DNA of 64,000 nt. Source: Rhizobium sp. Root274. Lineage in GTDB: Bacteria; Pseudomonadota; Alphaproteobacteria; Rhizobiales; Rhizobiaceae. Numbering within the stretch: the stretch's first letter is position 1; every line of letters starts with the position of its first letter. The notes under the pieces are model-generated. The model was not told the DNA's origin, ran no database searches, and saw only the letters and a program-made list of their open reading frames with translations. The DNA lies in NCBI RefSeq assembly GCF_001429245.1, contig NZ_LMJE01000001.1, forward strand, positions 1,294,953-1,358,952. Direction: 5' to 3'. Below are positions 56,793 through 64,000 of the stretch, one piece after another. The position numbers and the translations under genes were made by a program.

Positions 56793-57692
56793 ATGACCCA
56801 GGCTGCCTCACTTCCAACTCCCCGCTCGCTTGCCGGTATCGCACTCGTGCTGGGCTCCGCCATCGCCTGGAGCTATGGCGGCGCGATCCAGCGTTTCATC
56901 GGCGTTGCCGACGGCTGGACCATCGTCTTCTGGCGCTGTCTGTTCGCGGGCCTCTTCCTCGCCGTCTTCATGCTCTTGCGCGACGGGCCGCGTGGCACGC
57001 TCCGTCTCTTCCGTGCACTCGGCTGGCCCGGTTTCTCCATCGCCGTCGGCTTCGCGCTGGTCTCCACCTTCTTCGTGCTCGCGGTCTCGATGACGCCGGT
57101 TGCGAATGTCGTGCTGTTCATGGCCTCGATCCCGCTCTTTGCGGCGCTTCTCGCCCGTATCGTTCTCGGCGAGCCGATCACGCCGGTCACCTGGGGCGCG
57201 ATCTTTGCCGTCATCCTCGGCGTCGGCATCATGGTCTCGGCCTCGATCGGCGAAGGCGGCTCCGTGCTCGGGCTGACGCTTGCGGCCAGCATCCCCGCAA
57301 TCTTCGCCTGCATGACCGTCGTTACCCGCCGCTATCCCGGCATCCGCATGACACCGGCCGCCTGTGGCGGCTCCTTCATCGCGTCTGTCATTGCGGCCAC
57401 CCAGGCCGGCGCCTTTGTCGTGGGCGGCCAGGATCTCGCGCTGCTCTTCTGCTTCGGCGCCCTCAATCTCGGCCTCGGCATGGCGCTCTACGTGACGGGC
57501 GCGCGGCTCATCCCGTCAGCGCTCGCAGCCCTCCTCGGCACGGCCGAAATGATCCTCGCCCCGGTCTGGATGGTGATCCTGCACAACGAGATCCCCTCGG
57601 GCCGTACGATCCTTGGCGGCGCGATCGTCATGGCCGCCCTCTTCACCTATCTCGTCAGCCACATGCGCCCTTCCCGCGCAGAGGTTCAATGA
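56793..57692 (+). CDS. EamA/DMT family transporter
   Basis: The 299-residue protein has ten hydrophobic segments and the two-repeat layout of EamA drug/metabolite transporters (AIAWSYGGAIQRF start; VLFMASIPLFAALLARIVLGEPI at the end of repeat 1; LAALLGTAEMILAPVWMVI in repeat 2). The exported substrate is unknown. It sits between yidC and engB, which are adjacent in several rhizobial genomes, so it may be an insertion. The long frame upstream belongs to yidC antisense to no purpose; ATG 56793 is the natural start. Confidence 0.87.
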   Translation: MTQAASLPTPRSLAGIALVLGSAIAWSYGGAIQRFIGVADGWTIVFWRCLFAGLFLAVFMLLRDGPRGTLRLFRALGWPGFSIAVGFALVSTFFVLAVSMTPVANVVLFMASIPLFAALLARIVLGEPITPVTWGAIFAVILGVGIMVSASIGEGGSVLGLTLAASIPAIFACMTVVTRRYPGIRMTPAACGGSFIASVIAATQAGAFVVGGQDLALLFCFGALNLGLGMALYVTGARLIPSALAALLGTAEMILAPVWMVILHNEIPSGRTILGGAIVMAALFTYLVSHMRPSRAEVQ

Positions 57693-57753
57693 GCTGCGGC
57701 TTGACTTTGCCGCGCAAAACCTGAATTGACCGGGTTCAAGAGAGGCCAGAGCC

Positions 57754-58413
57754 ATGCGCGACCCCAATCAGAGAAGCGACTATCCCCTGTTCGTCCGTCC
57801 GTGGATCTTCATCCGCGGCGTGCCGTCGATGGAATTCCTGCCGCCGGAAGGTCCGCTCGAAGTCGCCTTTGCCGGTCGCTCGAATGTCGGCAAGTCATCG
57901 CTGATCAATGCGCTGGTCGGCCAGGCCGGTCTTGCCCGCACGTCCAACACGCCGGGTCGCACCCAGGAGCTCAACTATTTCGTGCCCGATGGCTTTTCCG
58001 GGCAGGCCGATGATCTGCCGCCGATGGCGCTTGTCGACATGCCCGGCTATGGCTATGCCAAGGCGCCGAAGGAACAGGTCGATGCCTGGACGAAGCTGGT
58101 TTTCGATTACTTGAGGGGGCGCGCGACGCTGAAGCGCGTCTATGTCTTGATCGACAGCCGCCACGGCATCAAGAAGAACGACGACGAAGTGCTGACGCTG
58201 CTCGACAAGGCCGCCGTCTCCTACCAGATCGTGCTGACCAAGACCGACAAGATCAAGGAAGCGGGCGTGCCCCGGCTGATTGCCGAGACGCTGGAGAAGA
58301 TCAAGAAACATCCGGCCGCCTTCCCGGAAGTGCTTGCGACCTCGTCTGAAAAAGCAGACGGCCTCGAGCAATTGCGGGGCGCAATCACCGAGGCCGTCAA
58401 ACAGGGCCTTTGA
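57754..58413 (+). CDS. engB: Ribosome biogenesis GTP-binding protein EngB (YsxC/YihA)
   Basis: The 219-residue GTPase helps 50S subunit assembly. G1 is [14 protein letters not shown]2 lies in [13 protein letters not shown]3 is DMPGYG, G4 TKTDK, and G5 near TSSEKADG. The length is normal for alphaproteobacterial EngB. A convergent terminator hairpin follows at 58438. Confidence 0.96.
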   Translation: MRDPNQRSDYPLFVRPWIFIRGVPSMEFLPPEGPLEVAFAGRSNVGKSSLINALVGQAGLARTSNTPGRTQELNYFVPDGFSGQADDLPPMALVDMPGYGYAKAPKEQVDAWTKLVFDYLRGRATLKRVYVLIDSRHGIKKNDDEVLTLLDKAAVSYQIVLTKTDKIKEAGVPRLIAETLEKIKKHPAAFPEVLATSSEKADGLEQLRGAITEAVKQGL

Positions 58414-58437
58414 CGCTCAGGCACCTGTGATGGGACA

Positions 58438-58460
58438 GGGGGCTAAACAGCCCCCTCCTT
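58438..58460. terminator. Bidirectional terminator between engB and the fasciclin gene
   Basis: GGGGGCT (58438-58444) and AGCCCCC (58449-58455) pair across AAAC, followed by TCCTTT. It lies between convergent stops. Confidence 0.75.
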
Positions 58461-58466
58461 TAGAAA

Positions 58467-59024
58467 TTACATCTTCGGCAGGATCACCGCGTCGACGACG
58501 TGGATGACGCCGTTCGACTGCTTGACGTCGGCAATGGTCACGGTCGAGACGCCGCCGTTCTCGTCGGTCAGCGTCACCTTGCCGTCGGCGGCCTTGGCCT
58601 TCAGCGTGCAACCACCGACCGTCGGCACGTCGTGTTCGCCGCCGTCATCGGCGATCATCTTCACCAGCGCGTCCGACATCACGGCCTTGCCGACCACATG
58701 GCAGGTCAGGACCTTGGTGAGCTGGTCCTTGTTCTCAGGCTTCAGCAGATTGTCGACGGTGCCGGCCGGCAGCTTGGCAAAGGCTTCATTCGTCGGGGCA
58801 AAGACGGTGAACGGGCCGGCGCCCGACAGGGTCTCTACAAGACCGGCAGCCTTGACGGCGGCAACGAGCGTCGTGTGATCCTTGGAGTTGACGGCGTTTT
58901 CAACGATGTTCTTGGTCTCGGGCATCTCTGCACCACCAACCATCGGGTTTGCGGCATAGGCGGCAACGGAGCTGGCGAGCAGGGCGGCGGTGATTGCGAG
59001 CGGGCGAAGGGCGATCTTGAACAT
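58467..59024 (-). CDS. Fasciclin domain exported protein
   Basis: The 185-residue protein has a signal peptide (1-24, ending AYA) and one fasciclin (FAS1) domain of about 135 residues: TLVAAVKAAGLVETLSGAGPFTVFAPTNEAFA (H1 box) and NGVIHVVDAVILP (H2 box). Two cysteines (LTCHV, GGCTL) may pair. FAS1 proteins mediate adhesion or signalling at the cell surface. GAGGAAA before ATG 59024 fits. It lies directly downstream of the ECF sigma/anti-sigma genes with its own promoter region, separated by a strong terminator, and is the probable target of that sigma factor. Confidence 0.9.
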   Translation of the reverse strand: MFKIALRPLAITAALLASSVAAYAANPMVGGAEMPETKNIVENAVNSKDHTTLVAAVKAAGLVETLSGAGPFTVFAPTNEAFAKLPAGTVDNLLKPENKDQLTKVLTCHVVGKAVMSDALVKMIADDGGEHDVPTVGGCTLKAKAADGKVTLTDENGGVSTVTIADVKQSNGVIHVVDAVILPKM

Positions 59025-59120
59025 TACGGTTTCCTCTGTCCTTGGTGTTCTTGAACGCGTCCTGACGGTTCGGGCCGTCGGACGCCTGAGTGGGATCCCT
59101 CAATCGGGGACACCACCAAG

Positions 59121-59146
59121 GACGGGGCGCTTCGAACAGAAGTTTC
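59121..59146 (-). promoter_or_regulatory. Candidate ECF-type promoter of the fasciclin gene
   Basis: On the minus strand GAAAC (59146-59142) and CGTC (59124-59121) are 17 bases apart, as in many ECF promoters, about 100 bases before the start codon. A matching pair was not found before the sigma gene, so confidence is low. Confidence 0.3.
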
Positions 59147-59176
59147 AAAAACGGCGAAAATTTTCTCGCCGTTTTT
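59147..59176 (-). terminator. Terminator of the sigma/anti-sigma operon
   Basis: An 11-pair stem (AAAAACGGCGA, TCGCCGTTTTT) with an eight-base loop, ending in a T-run on either strand, lies 35 bases past the anti-sigma stop. Confidence 0.8.
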
Positions 59177-59211
59177 CTATCCTCTTGAATTAAAAAGAAA
59201 CTTTCAGCCGA

Positions 59212-59928
59212 TCAGGGGTGCACAGGGCCGACGGCCAGGACCGGACCCGTCGCCTTGCCGGTCGGGGAGCCACCAAACGGTTCCAGACTGACGGCCAGCA
59301 CCACACCTTCCGAGAGCCGTCCGCGCAAGGCTTCCGGCACGGCGATCTCGCCCTGCCCCGTCTGTGGCAAGACACCCAGCGAGACCGGCGGCTGCTCGCC
59401 CTCGACCAGCCACAGCTCCAGCGATTTCTGCTCGGCGCCACCGGCTGCCACCGGCGTTACCGCCAGCTGGCCCGAACCCGCGTCATAACTCGCGAGAAGC
59501 GCGATCTGGCTCTGTTCGCCCGACAGCTCCGCCGTCAGCCGTGTGGCTGCCGGCTGCGGCCGCAAGGCGGGCGCCCATTGCAATCCAGCCACAAGCGCCA
59601 GACCGCCGAGCGAGGCAAATGTCAGTCCGCGCCACAGCCACAGAGCATTCCACAGCCCGCGCGGTGCAGCGTTATTTTCAGCCACCGGAAACAGCCGCTG
59701 CTCGATCTTGCCGAACAGCTGATCCGGCGGCGTCACCTCGGCGTAGTCGTCGTTGAACTGGAGAAGATTGGCCTCCCAGCGGCGCACGACCTCGGCAAAC
59801 TGCCGGTCATGGCGCAGACGCGCCTCCACCTCGGCGCGCTCAGGCACACCGAGAACGCCGAGGACATATTCCCCGGCGAGGACCTCGTCCCGCGATCTGT
59901 CACCCTTGCTCTGGTCGGGCGTGCTCAT
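59212..59928 (-). CDS. RskA-like anti-sigma factor
   Basis: The 238-residue protein starts with a short anti-sigma domain (about 12-75; EVLAGEYVLGVLGVPERAEV, FAEVVRRWEANL) followed by one membrane span (about 98-115, TFASLGGLALVAGLQWAP) and a C-terminal extracytoplasmic RskA domain (LLASYDAGSGQLAVTP ... KSLELWLVEGEQPPVSLG). It lacks zinc-binding ZAS cysteines. Its start lies inside the sigma factor gene (29-base overlap), so the pair is translationally coupled and likely forms a complex that releases the sigma on a periplasmic signal. Confidence 0.88.
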   Translation of the reverse strand: MSTPDQSKGDRSRDEVLAGEYVLGVLGVPERAEVEARLRHDRQFAEVVRRWEANLLQFNDDYAEVTPPDQLFGKIEQRLFPVAENNAAPRGLWNALWLWRGLTFASLGGLALVAGLQWAPALRPQPAATRLTAELSGEQSQIALLASYDAGSGQLAVTPVAAGGAEQKSLELWLVEGEQPPVSLGVLPQTGQGEIAVPEALRGRLSEGVVLAVSLEPFGGSPTGKATGPVLAVGPVHP

Positions 59929-60460
59929 CCATGCACTCTCTCAGTTTCAAAAGGCTGCGTCGCAGCCATGTGCGCATCGTGTTCAACGGAACCGCGAATG
60001 TCTCGGCCAGTTCCTGATAGGACAGTCCCTCGACATAGGCCTGTCGGACGGCGCGCGCCCGGTCAGGATCCAATGCCTCCATGCATGTGTCAATGCGTGC
60101 GCCTTCAGAGCGCAGCATCGCCGTCTGTTCGGGGTCGGGCCCAAGATCGGCCAGATCTTCCGCCGCCTCCAGATCCTCGCTCTCTGGCCGCTTCGCCCGC
60201 AAGCGGTCGATGCAGCGGTAGCGCGTGATGGCGCAGAGCCAGCCATAGGCGTTGAGGCCATCGCCCGAATAGCTGCCGGCCTTGTCCCAGATCCTGACGA
60301 AAACGTCCTGCAGGGCTTCTTCCGCATCGCCCCTGTCCTTCAACATACGAAGGCAGATGGCAAAAAGTTTCGGCGAGAGCTTCTGATAGAGGAGCGAAAA
60401 CGCGGAGCGGTCGCGAAGGGCCACACGGGCCAGCAGCTCGCCGATGTCGTCGCGTATCAT
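59900..60460 (-). CDS. ECF sigma factor, SigK-like
   Basis: The 186-residue sigma-70 family protein has region 2 (about 30-95; EEALQDVFVRIWDKAGSY and GWLCAITRYRCIDRLR) and region 4 (about 120-175; RQAYVEGLSYQELAETF and PLNTMRTWLRRSLLKLRECM). Domain sizes and the RskA partner suggest the SigK-like ECF group. The start MIRDD at 60460 has GGAGG upstream and gives the usual length; a longer frame adds 25 residues with no support. It is divergent from argB. Confidence 0.9.
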   Translation of the reverse strand: MIRDDIGELLARVALRDRSAFSLLYQKLSPKLFAICLRMLKDRGDAEEALQDVFVRIWDKAGSYSGDGLNAYGWLCAITRYRCIDRLRAKRPESEDLEAAEDLADLGPDPEQTAMLRSEGARIDTCMEALDPDRARAVRQAYVEGLSYQELAETFAVPLNTMRTWLRRSLLKLRECMDEHARPEQG

Positions 60461-60622
60461 GATACCCCCATCCTCCAGTCGCAGCTGATTTAGGGCGGCA
60501 ATCTGTTTCTGCAATGCGACAGGATGAAGATGCATGTCACCGGCCGCTTATATTGTGAGCCGATTATTCCATCGCGGCGACACATGCGTTAAAAGGCCGC
60601 CATTCCAAACGAGGTTTTCTCC

Positions 60623-61510
60623 ATGTCGGCTCCCGAAAGCGAAATCCAGGCCCGCCTTCTCGTCCAGGCCCTGCCCTTCATGCAGCGCTATGAGAACAAG
60701 ACCATCGTCGTCAAATATGGCGGCCATGCCATGGGCAATCCCGAGCTCGGCAAGGCCTTTGCCGCCGATATCGCCCTTTTGAAGCAGTCCGGCGTCAACC
60801 CGATCGTCGTCCATGGCGGCGGCCCGCAGATCGGCGCGATGCTCGCCAAGATGGGCATCGAATCACGCTTCGAAAACGGCCTTCGCGTCACCGACCAGAA
60901 GACGGTCGAGATCGTCGAAATGGTGCTCGCCGGCTCGATCAACAAGGAAATCGTCGCGCTGATCAACCAGACCGGCGAATGGGCAATCGGCCTATGCGGC
61001 AAGGACGGCAACATGGTCTTTGCGGAAAAGGCGCAGAAGAAGGTCCGCGATCCCGACAGCAATATCGAGCGCGTGCTCGATCTCGGCTTCGTCGGCGAAG
61101 TGGTCGAAGTCGACCGCACGCTTCTCGACCTGCTTGCCCGCTCTGAAATGATCCCCGTCATTGCCCCGGTCGCCCCCGGCCGTGACGGCGCCACCTACAA
61201 CATTAATGCCGACACCTTTGCCGGTGCCATTGCCGGTGCGCTCAATGCCTCGCGCCTGCTCTTCCTGACCGACGTCCCTGGCGTGCTCGACAAAAACGGC
61301 AACCTGATCAAGGAACTGTCGGTCGCGGAAGCCCATGCGCTGATCAAGGACGGTACGATTTCGGGCGGCATGATCCCGAAGGTCGAGACCTGCATCGACG
61401 CGATCAAGGCCGGCGTTCAGGGCGTCGTCATCCTCAACGGCAAGACCGCCCATTCGGTCCTGCTCGAACTGTTCACCGAAACGGGCGCCGGCACGCTGCT
61501 GGTGCCCTGA
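60623..61510 (+). CDS. argB: Acetylglutamate kinase
   Basis: The 295-residue kinase phosphorylates N-acetylglutamate in arginine synthesis. The nucleotide glycine loop [10 protein letters not shown] and the substrate motif [13 protein letters not shown] are followed by RVTDQKT and [15 protein letters not shown]. Length and the N-terminal extension fit the arginine-sensitive hexameric type. engB-argB proximity is usual in rhizobia, but here the sigma/anti-sigma/fasciclin genes lie between. Confidence 0.96.
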   Translation: MSAPESEIQARLLVQALPFMQRYENKTIVVKYGGHAMGNPELGKAFAADIALLKQSGVNPIVVHGGGPQIGAMLAKMGIESRFENGLRVTDQKTVEIVEMVLAGSINKEIVALINQTGEWAIGLCGKDGNMVFAEKAQKKVRDPDSNIERVLDLGFVGEVVEVDRTLLDLLARSEMIPVIAPVAPGRDGATYNINADTFAGAIAGALNASRLLFLTDVPGVLDKNGNLIKELSVAEAHALIKDGTISGGMIPKVETCIDAIKAGVQGVVILNGKTAHSVLLELFTETGAGTLLVP

Positions 61511-61547
61511 GCACTGCCGCTGTCGGCCCTACCCTACCCCTCGCCGG

Positions 61548-63032
61548 TCACTCGACCGGCAGGGGCCTTTCCTGCACAGCCGGGCCCGCCTGTGCTCGCA
61601 TCATCAGCACGGCAATCAGCACCAGTGTATAGCCGGCAAAATTGTAGAACAGTCCCGTTGCCAGTGCGTGGATATAGGCCGCGTGATTGGCGGTGCCGGC
61701 GGCCAGGCTCGTCGCCAGATCGGCAAAGAAGATCTGGCTGACGATCGCAATCCCGAGCGCACTTCCCACCTGCTGGATCGCCTGCAGCGCACCGGAACCA
61801 GAGCCTGCATCATGCGGCGGCACGCCCGCCAGCACCAGCTGGAACATCGGTGCAATCGCGATCCCCATGCCAAGCCCGCTCAACAAAAGCCAGGGCAGCA
61901 GCGCCACCCGGTCGGCCACATCGCCAAACCCCATGATCTGGAAGCGCAGCATCGCCATGCCGGTGATGACCATTGCGACGCCCGCAATCACCCTGAGGCG
62001 CGGCGTGATGTTGCCGAGCCGGCCTGATATCAGCGAGGCGACGAAGATCCCCGACGAGAAGGGCACCGTCGTCAGGCCTGATTGCAACGGGGTGAAGCCA
62101 AAGCCCTGTTGCAGGAACATCGCAAAGGTCAGGAAGAAACCCGGCAGCGTCGAAAAGAAGGTCGCCGTCATCAGCGTGCCGATAACATAGTTGCGATTGG
62201 TCATCAGATTGAGCGGCAGCAGCTCCGGCCCCTTTGTCCGATGCTGGCGGCGCTCCCACAGCGCAAAGGCAATCGCCAGCGGAACAGCGAGCGCCAGCAT
62301 GACGAAACACCAGGCGGGCCAGCCGAAGCCGCGCCCCTCGATCAGCGGGAAGATGACGCAGAAGATCGCGAGGCCCGCGAGCACGATGCCGACAAGATCG
62401 TTCTTCAGCCCCGGGCGCGGTGCCAGCGCCGGTATCAGGCGTGCGCCGAGCAGGATGGTGATGATGCCAACGGGAATGTTGATGAGAAAGATCGGCCGCC
62501 AACCAAGACCGAACAGATCCATGCTGATCAGCCAGCCGCCCAGCAGTGGGCCGGAGACGGAGGCGAGACCGGCGCTCAAGCCAAACAGCGAAAAGGCCGC
62601 CGCCCGTTCCTTGGGCGGAAACATCATCTGCGCGATCGCCAGCACCTGCGGCGTCATGACGGCAGCACCCGCTCCCTGCAGCAGGCGCGCGAGGATCAGG
62701 CTGTTGATGCCGGGCGCCATGCCGCAGAGCAACGAGGCGAAGGTAAAGGCGCCGACACCCATCAGGAACACCCGCTTCTTGCCGCGAACATCGCCCAGCC
62801 GGCCAAAAGGCAAAAGCCCAAGCGCAAAGACCAGCACGTAACCCGCCACAACCCACTCGATCTGGCTCGACGTCGCCCCCAGCCCCGACTGCAGGCTCGG
62901 CAGCGCCACATTGACGATGGTGACATCGAGCAAATTCATGAAATTCGCCAGCATCATCACGGCCAGCGCCGTCCAGCGCTTGGGGTAGGCGTGATCAGAT
63001 GCGGCAGCGCCGGGTGGGTTCGAGGGGGTCAT
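61548..63032 (-). CDS. DHA2-family MFS efflux transporter (EmrB/QacA type)
   Basis: The 494-residue protein has about fourteen hydrophobic segments. Motif C-like and DHA2 blocks are visible: MNLLDVTIVNVALPSLQ at the first helix, GRLGDVRGKKRVFLMG (motif A), LLQGAGAAVMTPQVLAI and GLSAGLASVSGPLLGGWLI. DHA2 pumps export drugs or dyes with protons. There is no adjacent EmrA-type or TetR gene in the window; the region upstream of its start is gene-free. Substrate unknown. Confidence 0.88.
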   Translation of the reverse strand: MTPSNPPGAAASDHAYPKRWTALAVMMLANFMNLLDVTIVNVALPSLQSGLGATSSQIEWVVAGYVLVFALGLLPFGRLGDVRGKKRVFLMGVGAFTFASLLCGMAPGINSLILARLLQGAGAAVMTPQVLAIAQMMFPPKERAAAFSLFGLSAGLASVSGPLLGGWLISMDLFGLGWRPIFLINIPVGIITILLGARLIPALAPRPGLKNDLVGIVLAGLAIFCVIFPLIEGRGFGWPAWCFVMLALAVPLAIAFALWERRQHRTKGPELLPLNLMTNRNYVIGTLMTATFFSTLPGFFLTFAMFLQQGFGFTPLQSGLTTVPFSSGIFVASLISGRLGNITPRLRVIAGVAMVITGMAMLRFQIMGFGDVADRVALLPWLLLSGLGMGIAIAPMFQLVLAGVPPHDAGSGSGALQAIQQVGSALGIAIVSQIFFADLATSLAAGTANHAAYIHALATGLFYNFAGYTLVLIAVLMMRAQAGPAVQERPLPVE

Positions 63033-63440
63033 GGGGTCTCCGGCGGCTTCTGCGCGTTGCGTATCTTGGATGTATCGCGCGGCGGGAAAAGCGCAAATGT
63101 TTTTGAAGGTCGGCGCGCCAATGCCACGACTTACCCGCCAGCGGCGGCCCTACCTCCCCCTTCCGGGGGAGGACGGAAAATCCAAGGCTTGAGGTCCGCG
63201 CAAGCCGCCTAAACTTCAGATTTTCCCGGAGAGGGGCACAGTTCCGTTGGCACTCTCCTCACCGAGCCCCCCTCTTGCGAAATCCGAGGTTTGGCCCTGA
63301 TCGGGCCAGTTTCTCTCAAAACCTTCGCGCGGCGTCGCGCTCAGGCCCCCGTTCGCTGACATCCATTCACTGGATCGATTTCTGGCCTTCGGCCACCGCT
63401 CCGAAGTCTCCCCCGCAAGGGGTGCATGGAACCCAAGATT

Positions 63441-63604
63441 GGCTTGTGTCTGGATCCTCGGGTCAAGCCCGAGGATGACGACCTCTCGGGGAGATAGGGG
63501 TATCCTCCGCAAACGTTGTCCGGTGAAGACAGTAGCGGAGGATACCAGTCGCCCCCCCACACTCCGTCATCCTCGGGCCTGACCCGAGGATCCATACACA
63601 AGCC
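63441..63604. repeat. Nested inverted repeat (palindromic element)
   Basis: A 40-base arm at 63441-63480 is repeated in inverted form at 63565-63604 with two mismatches. Each arm is itself a hairpin (ATCCTCGGG / CCCGAGGAT). Inside lies a 12-base inverted pair, GGTATCCTCCGC (63499-63510) and GCGGAGGATACC (63535-63546). The hairpin core matches a widespread alphaproteobacterial intergenic repeat type that I know from other genomes. Confidence 0.75.
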
Positions 63605-63756
63605 TTCTGACGCCAGACAGTCCCGCCAGACAGGGCCCTTTCCGAAAAAAGGGGGATGACTTCCAGACTTTTCCCAACAAAATCAAACCCCCACACATTT
63701 TTTCATCCCCCACCATTTTCCCTCCCGTAAACTCAACCCCGTCCCGCCCTCGGATA

Positions 63757-63935
63757 CACCTGACGATGCGATGTCAGGCGAGGCGGGGCCGGCGCCGGGG
63801 TTAAGCGCTGTCGCAGGTGCAAGACCCCGGCCCGCTGCAACGGTCTCCCTCCGGACGTGGGGATGGAACGAAGGTTTGGCGGTCGGATGCCGCCAACCGG
63901 ATAACCCGATCGGAAGGACGTGCCTCAGGGGCACA
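63757..63935. other. Run of hairpins, possible structured RNA
   Basis: Four stem-loops occur in sequence: CCTGAC/GTCAGG (63759-63778), CCGGGGT/ACCCCGG (63795-63830), TGGCGG/CCGCCA (about 63877-63895) and GTGCC/GGCAC (about 63917-63932). I do not match it to a known RNA family. Confidence 0.35.
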
Positions 63936-64000
63936 CAGACAAGGCGCCAACGCTGTCGCGAACCATACCAGACGGCGGGGCGAAACAAACGGCGGGGATG

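Larger units (their letters stand above)
63033..64000. other. Gene-free region with inverted repeats and hairpins
   Basis: No gene is supported in these 968 bases. A GC hairpin CTCCCCC/GGGGGAG is near 63152. Nested inverted repeats lie at 63441-63604 and several hairpins at 63757-63935. An open frame at 63683-63988 on the minus strand has no recognisable homology and lies over the hairpin region, so it is not called. Confidence 0.55.

Noticed and set aside
63683..63988. Minus-strand open frame of 101 codons at the right edge
   Set aside because: It runs over the hairpin region, has no recognisable domain, and has a Pro/Gly/Arg-rich composition like other accidental frames in GC-rich DNA.

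Overview
The window is a chromosomal segment of an alphaproteobacterium, most likely a Rhizobiaceae member (Rhizobium/Agrobacterium/Sinorhizobium group). The evidence is the rpmH-rnpA-yidC-engB-argB neighbourhood, a frcB-frcC-frcA-frcK fructose ABC operon with a ROK regulator, a pstS/phoR/ppk2 phosphate block, high GC with rhizobial codon usage, and palindromic intergenic repeats of a type common in alphaproteobacteria. No phage, insertion sequence, plasmid gene or CRISPR array was recognised. The genes are dense and largely intact; only the first gene (pstS) is cut by the window edge.

Left part (1-7135): the 5' portion of pstS with a three-repeat Pho box, phoR, a polyphosphate kinase 2 gene, a coiled-coil/membrane protein of unknown function, a nitronate monooxygenase-like flavoprotein, a DUF1176 exported protein, and tRNA-Thr(CGT).

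Region 7152-22407 is a catabolic cluster for L-carnitine and probably gamma-butyrobetaine: a divergent GlxA/CdhR-type AraC regulator, a beta-keto acid cleavage enzyme, a fused carnitine dehydrogenase/betainyl-CoA thioesterase, an acyl-CoA dehydrogenase, an ADP-forming acyl-CoA synthetase, a CaiD-like hydratase, and then a peptide-type ABC transporter (binding protein, two permeases, one fused double ATPase) with a CocE/NonD hydrolase. Together they could import a quaternary-amine compound, open any ester or amide, activate it with CoA, desaturate, hydrate, oxidise and cleave it to glycine betaine and acetoacetate.

Region 22418-34846 is mixed metabolism: an HSL-type hydrolase, PRC-barrel protein, fadD, pgi, a MATE pump with a small glyoxalase-related partner, fructokinase, pyrE, a DUF3096 peptide, an extreme low-complexity exported protein, and pyrC. 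Region 34917-39218 is a signalling unit (receiver protein, periplasmic molybdopterin-fold protein, hybrid histidine kinase with HPt, Rec-HD-GYP). Region 39428-44909 is the frc sugar operon, ROK regulator and FucU/RbsD mutarotase.

Region 44931-54032 holds a Crp/Fnr regulator, a proline racemase-family enzyme with a Ser/Cys pair, a serralysin-type RTX metalloprotease with a Calx-beta domain, tRNA-Arg(ACG), an orphan sensor kinase and a chemoreceptor. Region 54354-61510 is the rpmH-rnpA-yidC-engB-argB housekeeping block. It is interrupted by a DMT transporter and by an ECF sigma factor / RskA-like anti-sigma / fasciclin triad reminiscent of the mycobacterial SigK-RskA-MPT70 arrangement. The end carries a DHA2-family efflux pump and about 970 bases of gene-free DNA rich in inverted repeats and hairpins.

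The most interesting items are the sigma/anti-sigma/fasciclin triad, the full carnitine/butyrobetaine cluster with its ADP-forming ligase and ABC-hydrolase extension, a 16-bp palindrome shared by two distant fatty-acid/nitronate genes, and the nested inverted repeats and hairpins at the right end. Nothing here is a clearly undescribed system. Several arrangements are uncommon enough to test.
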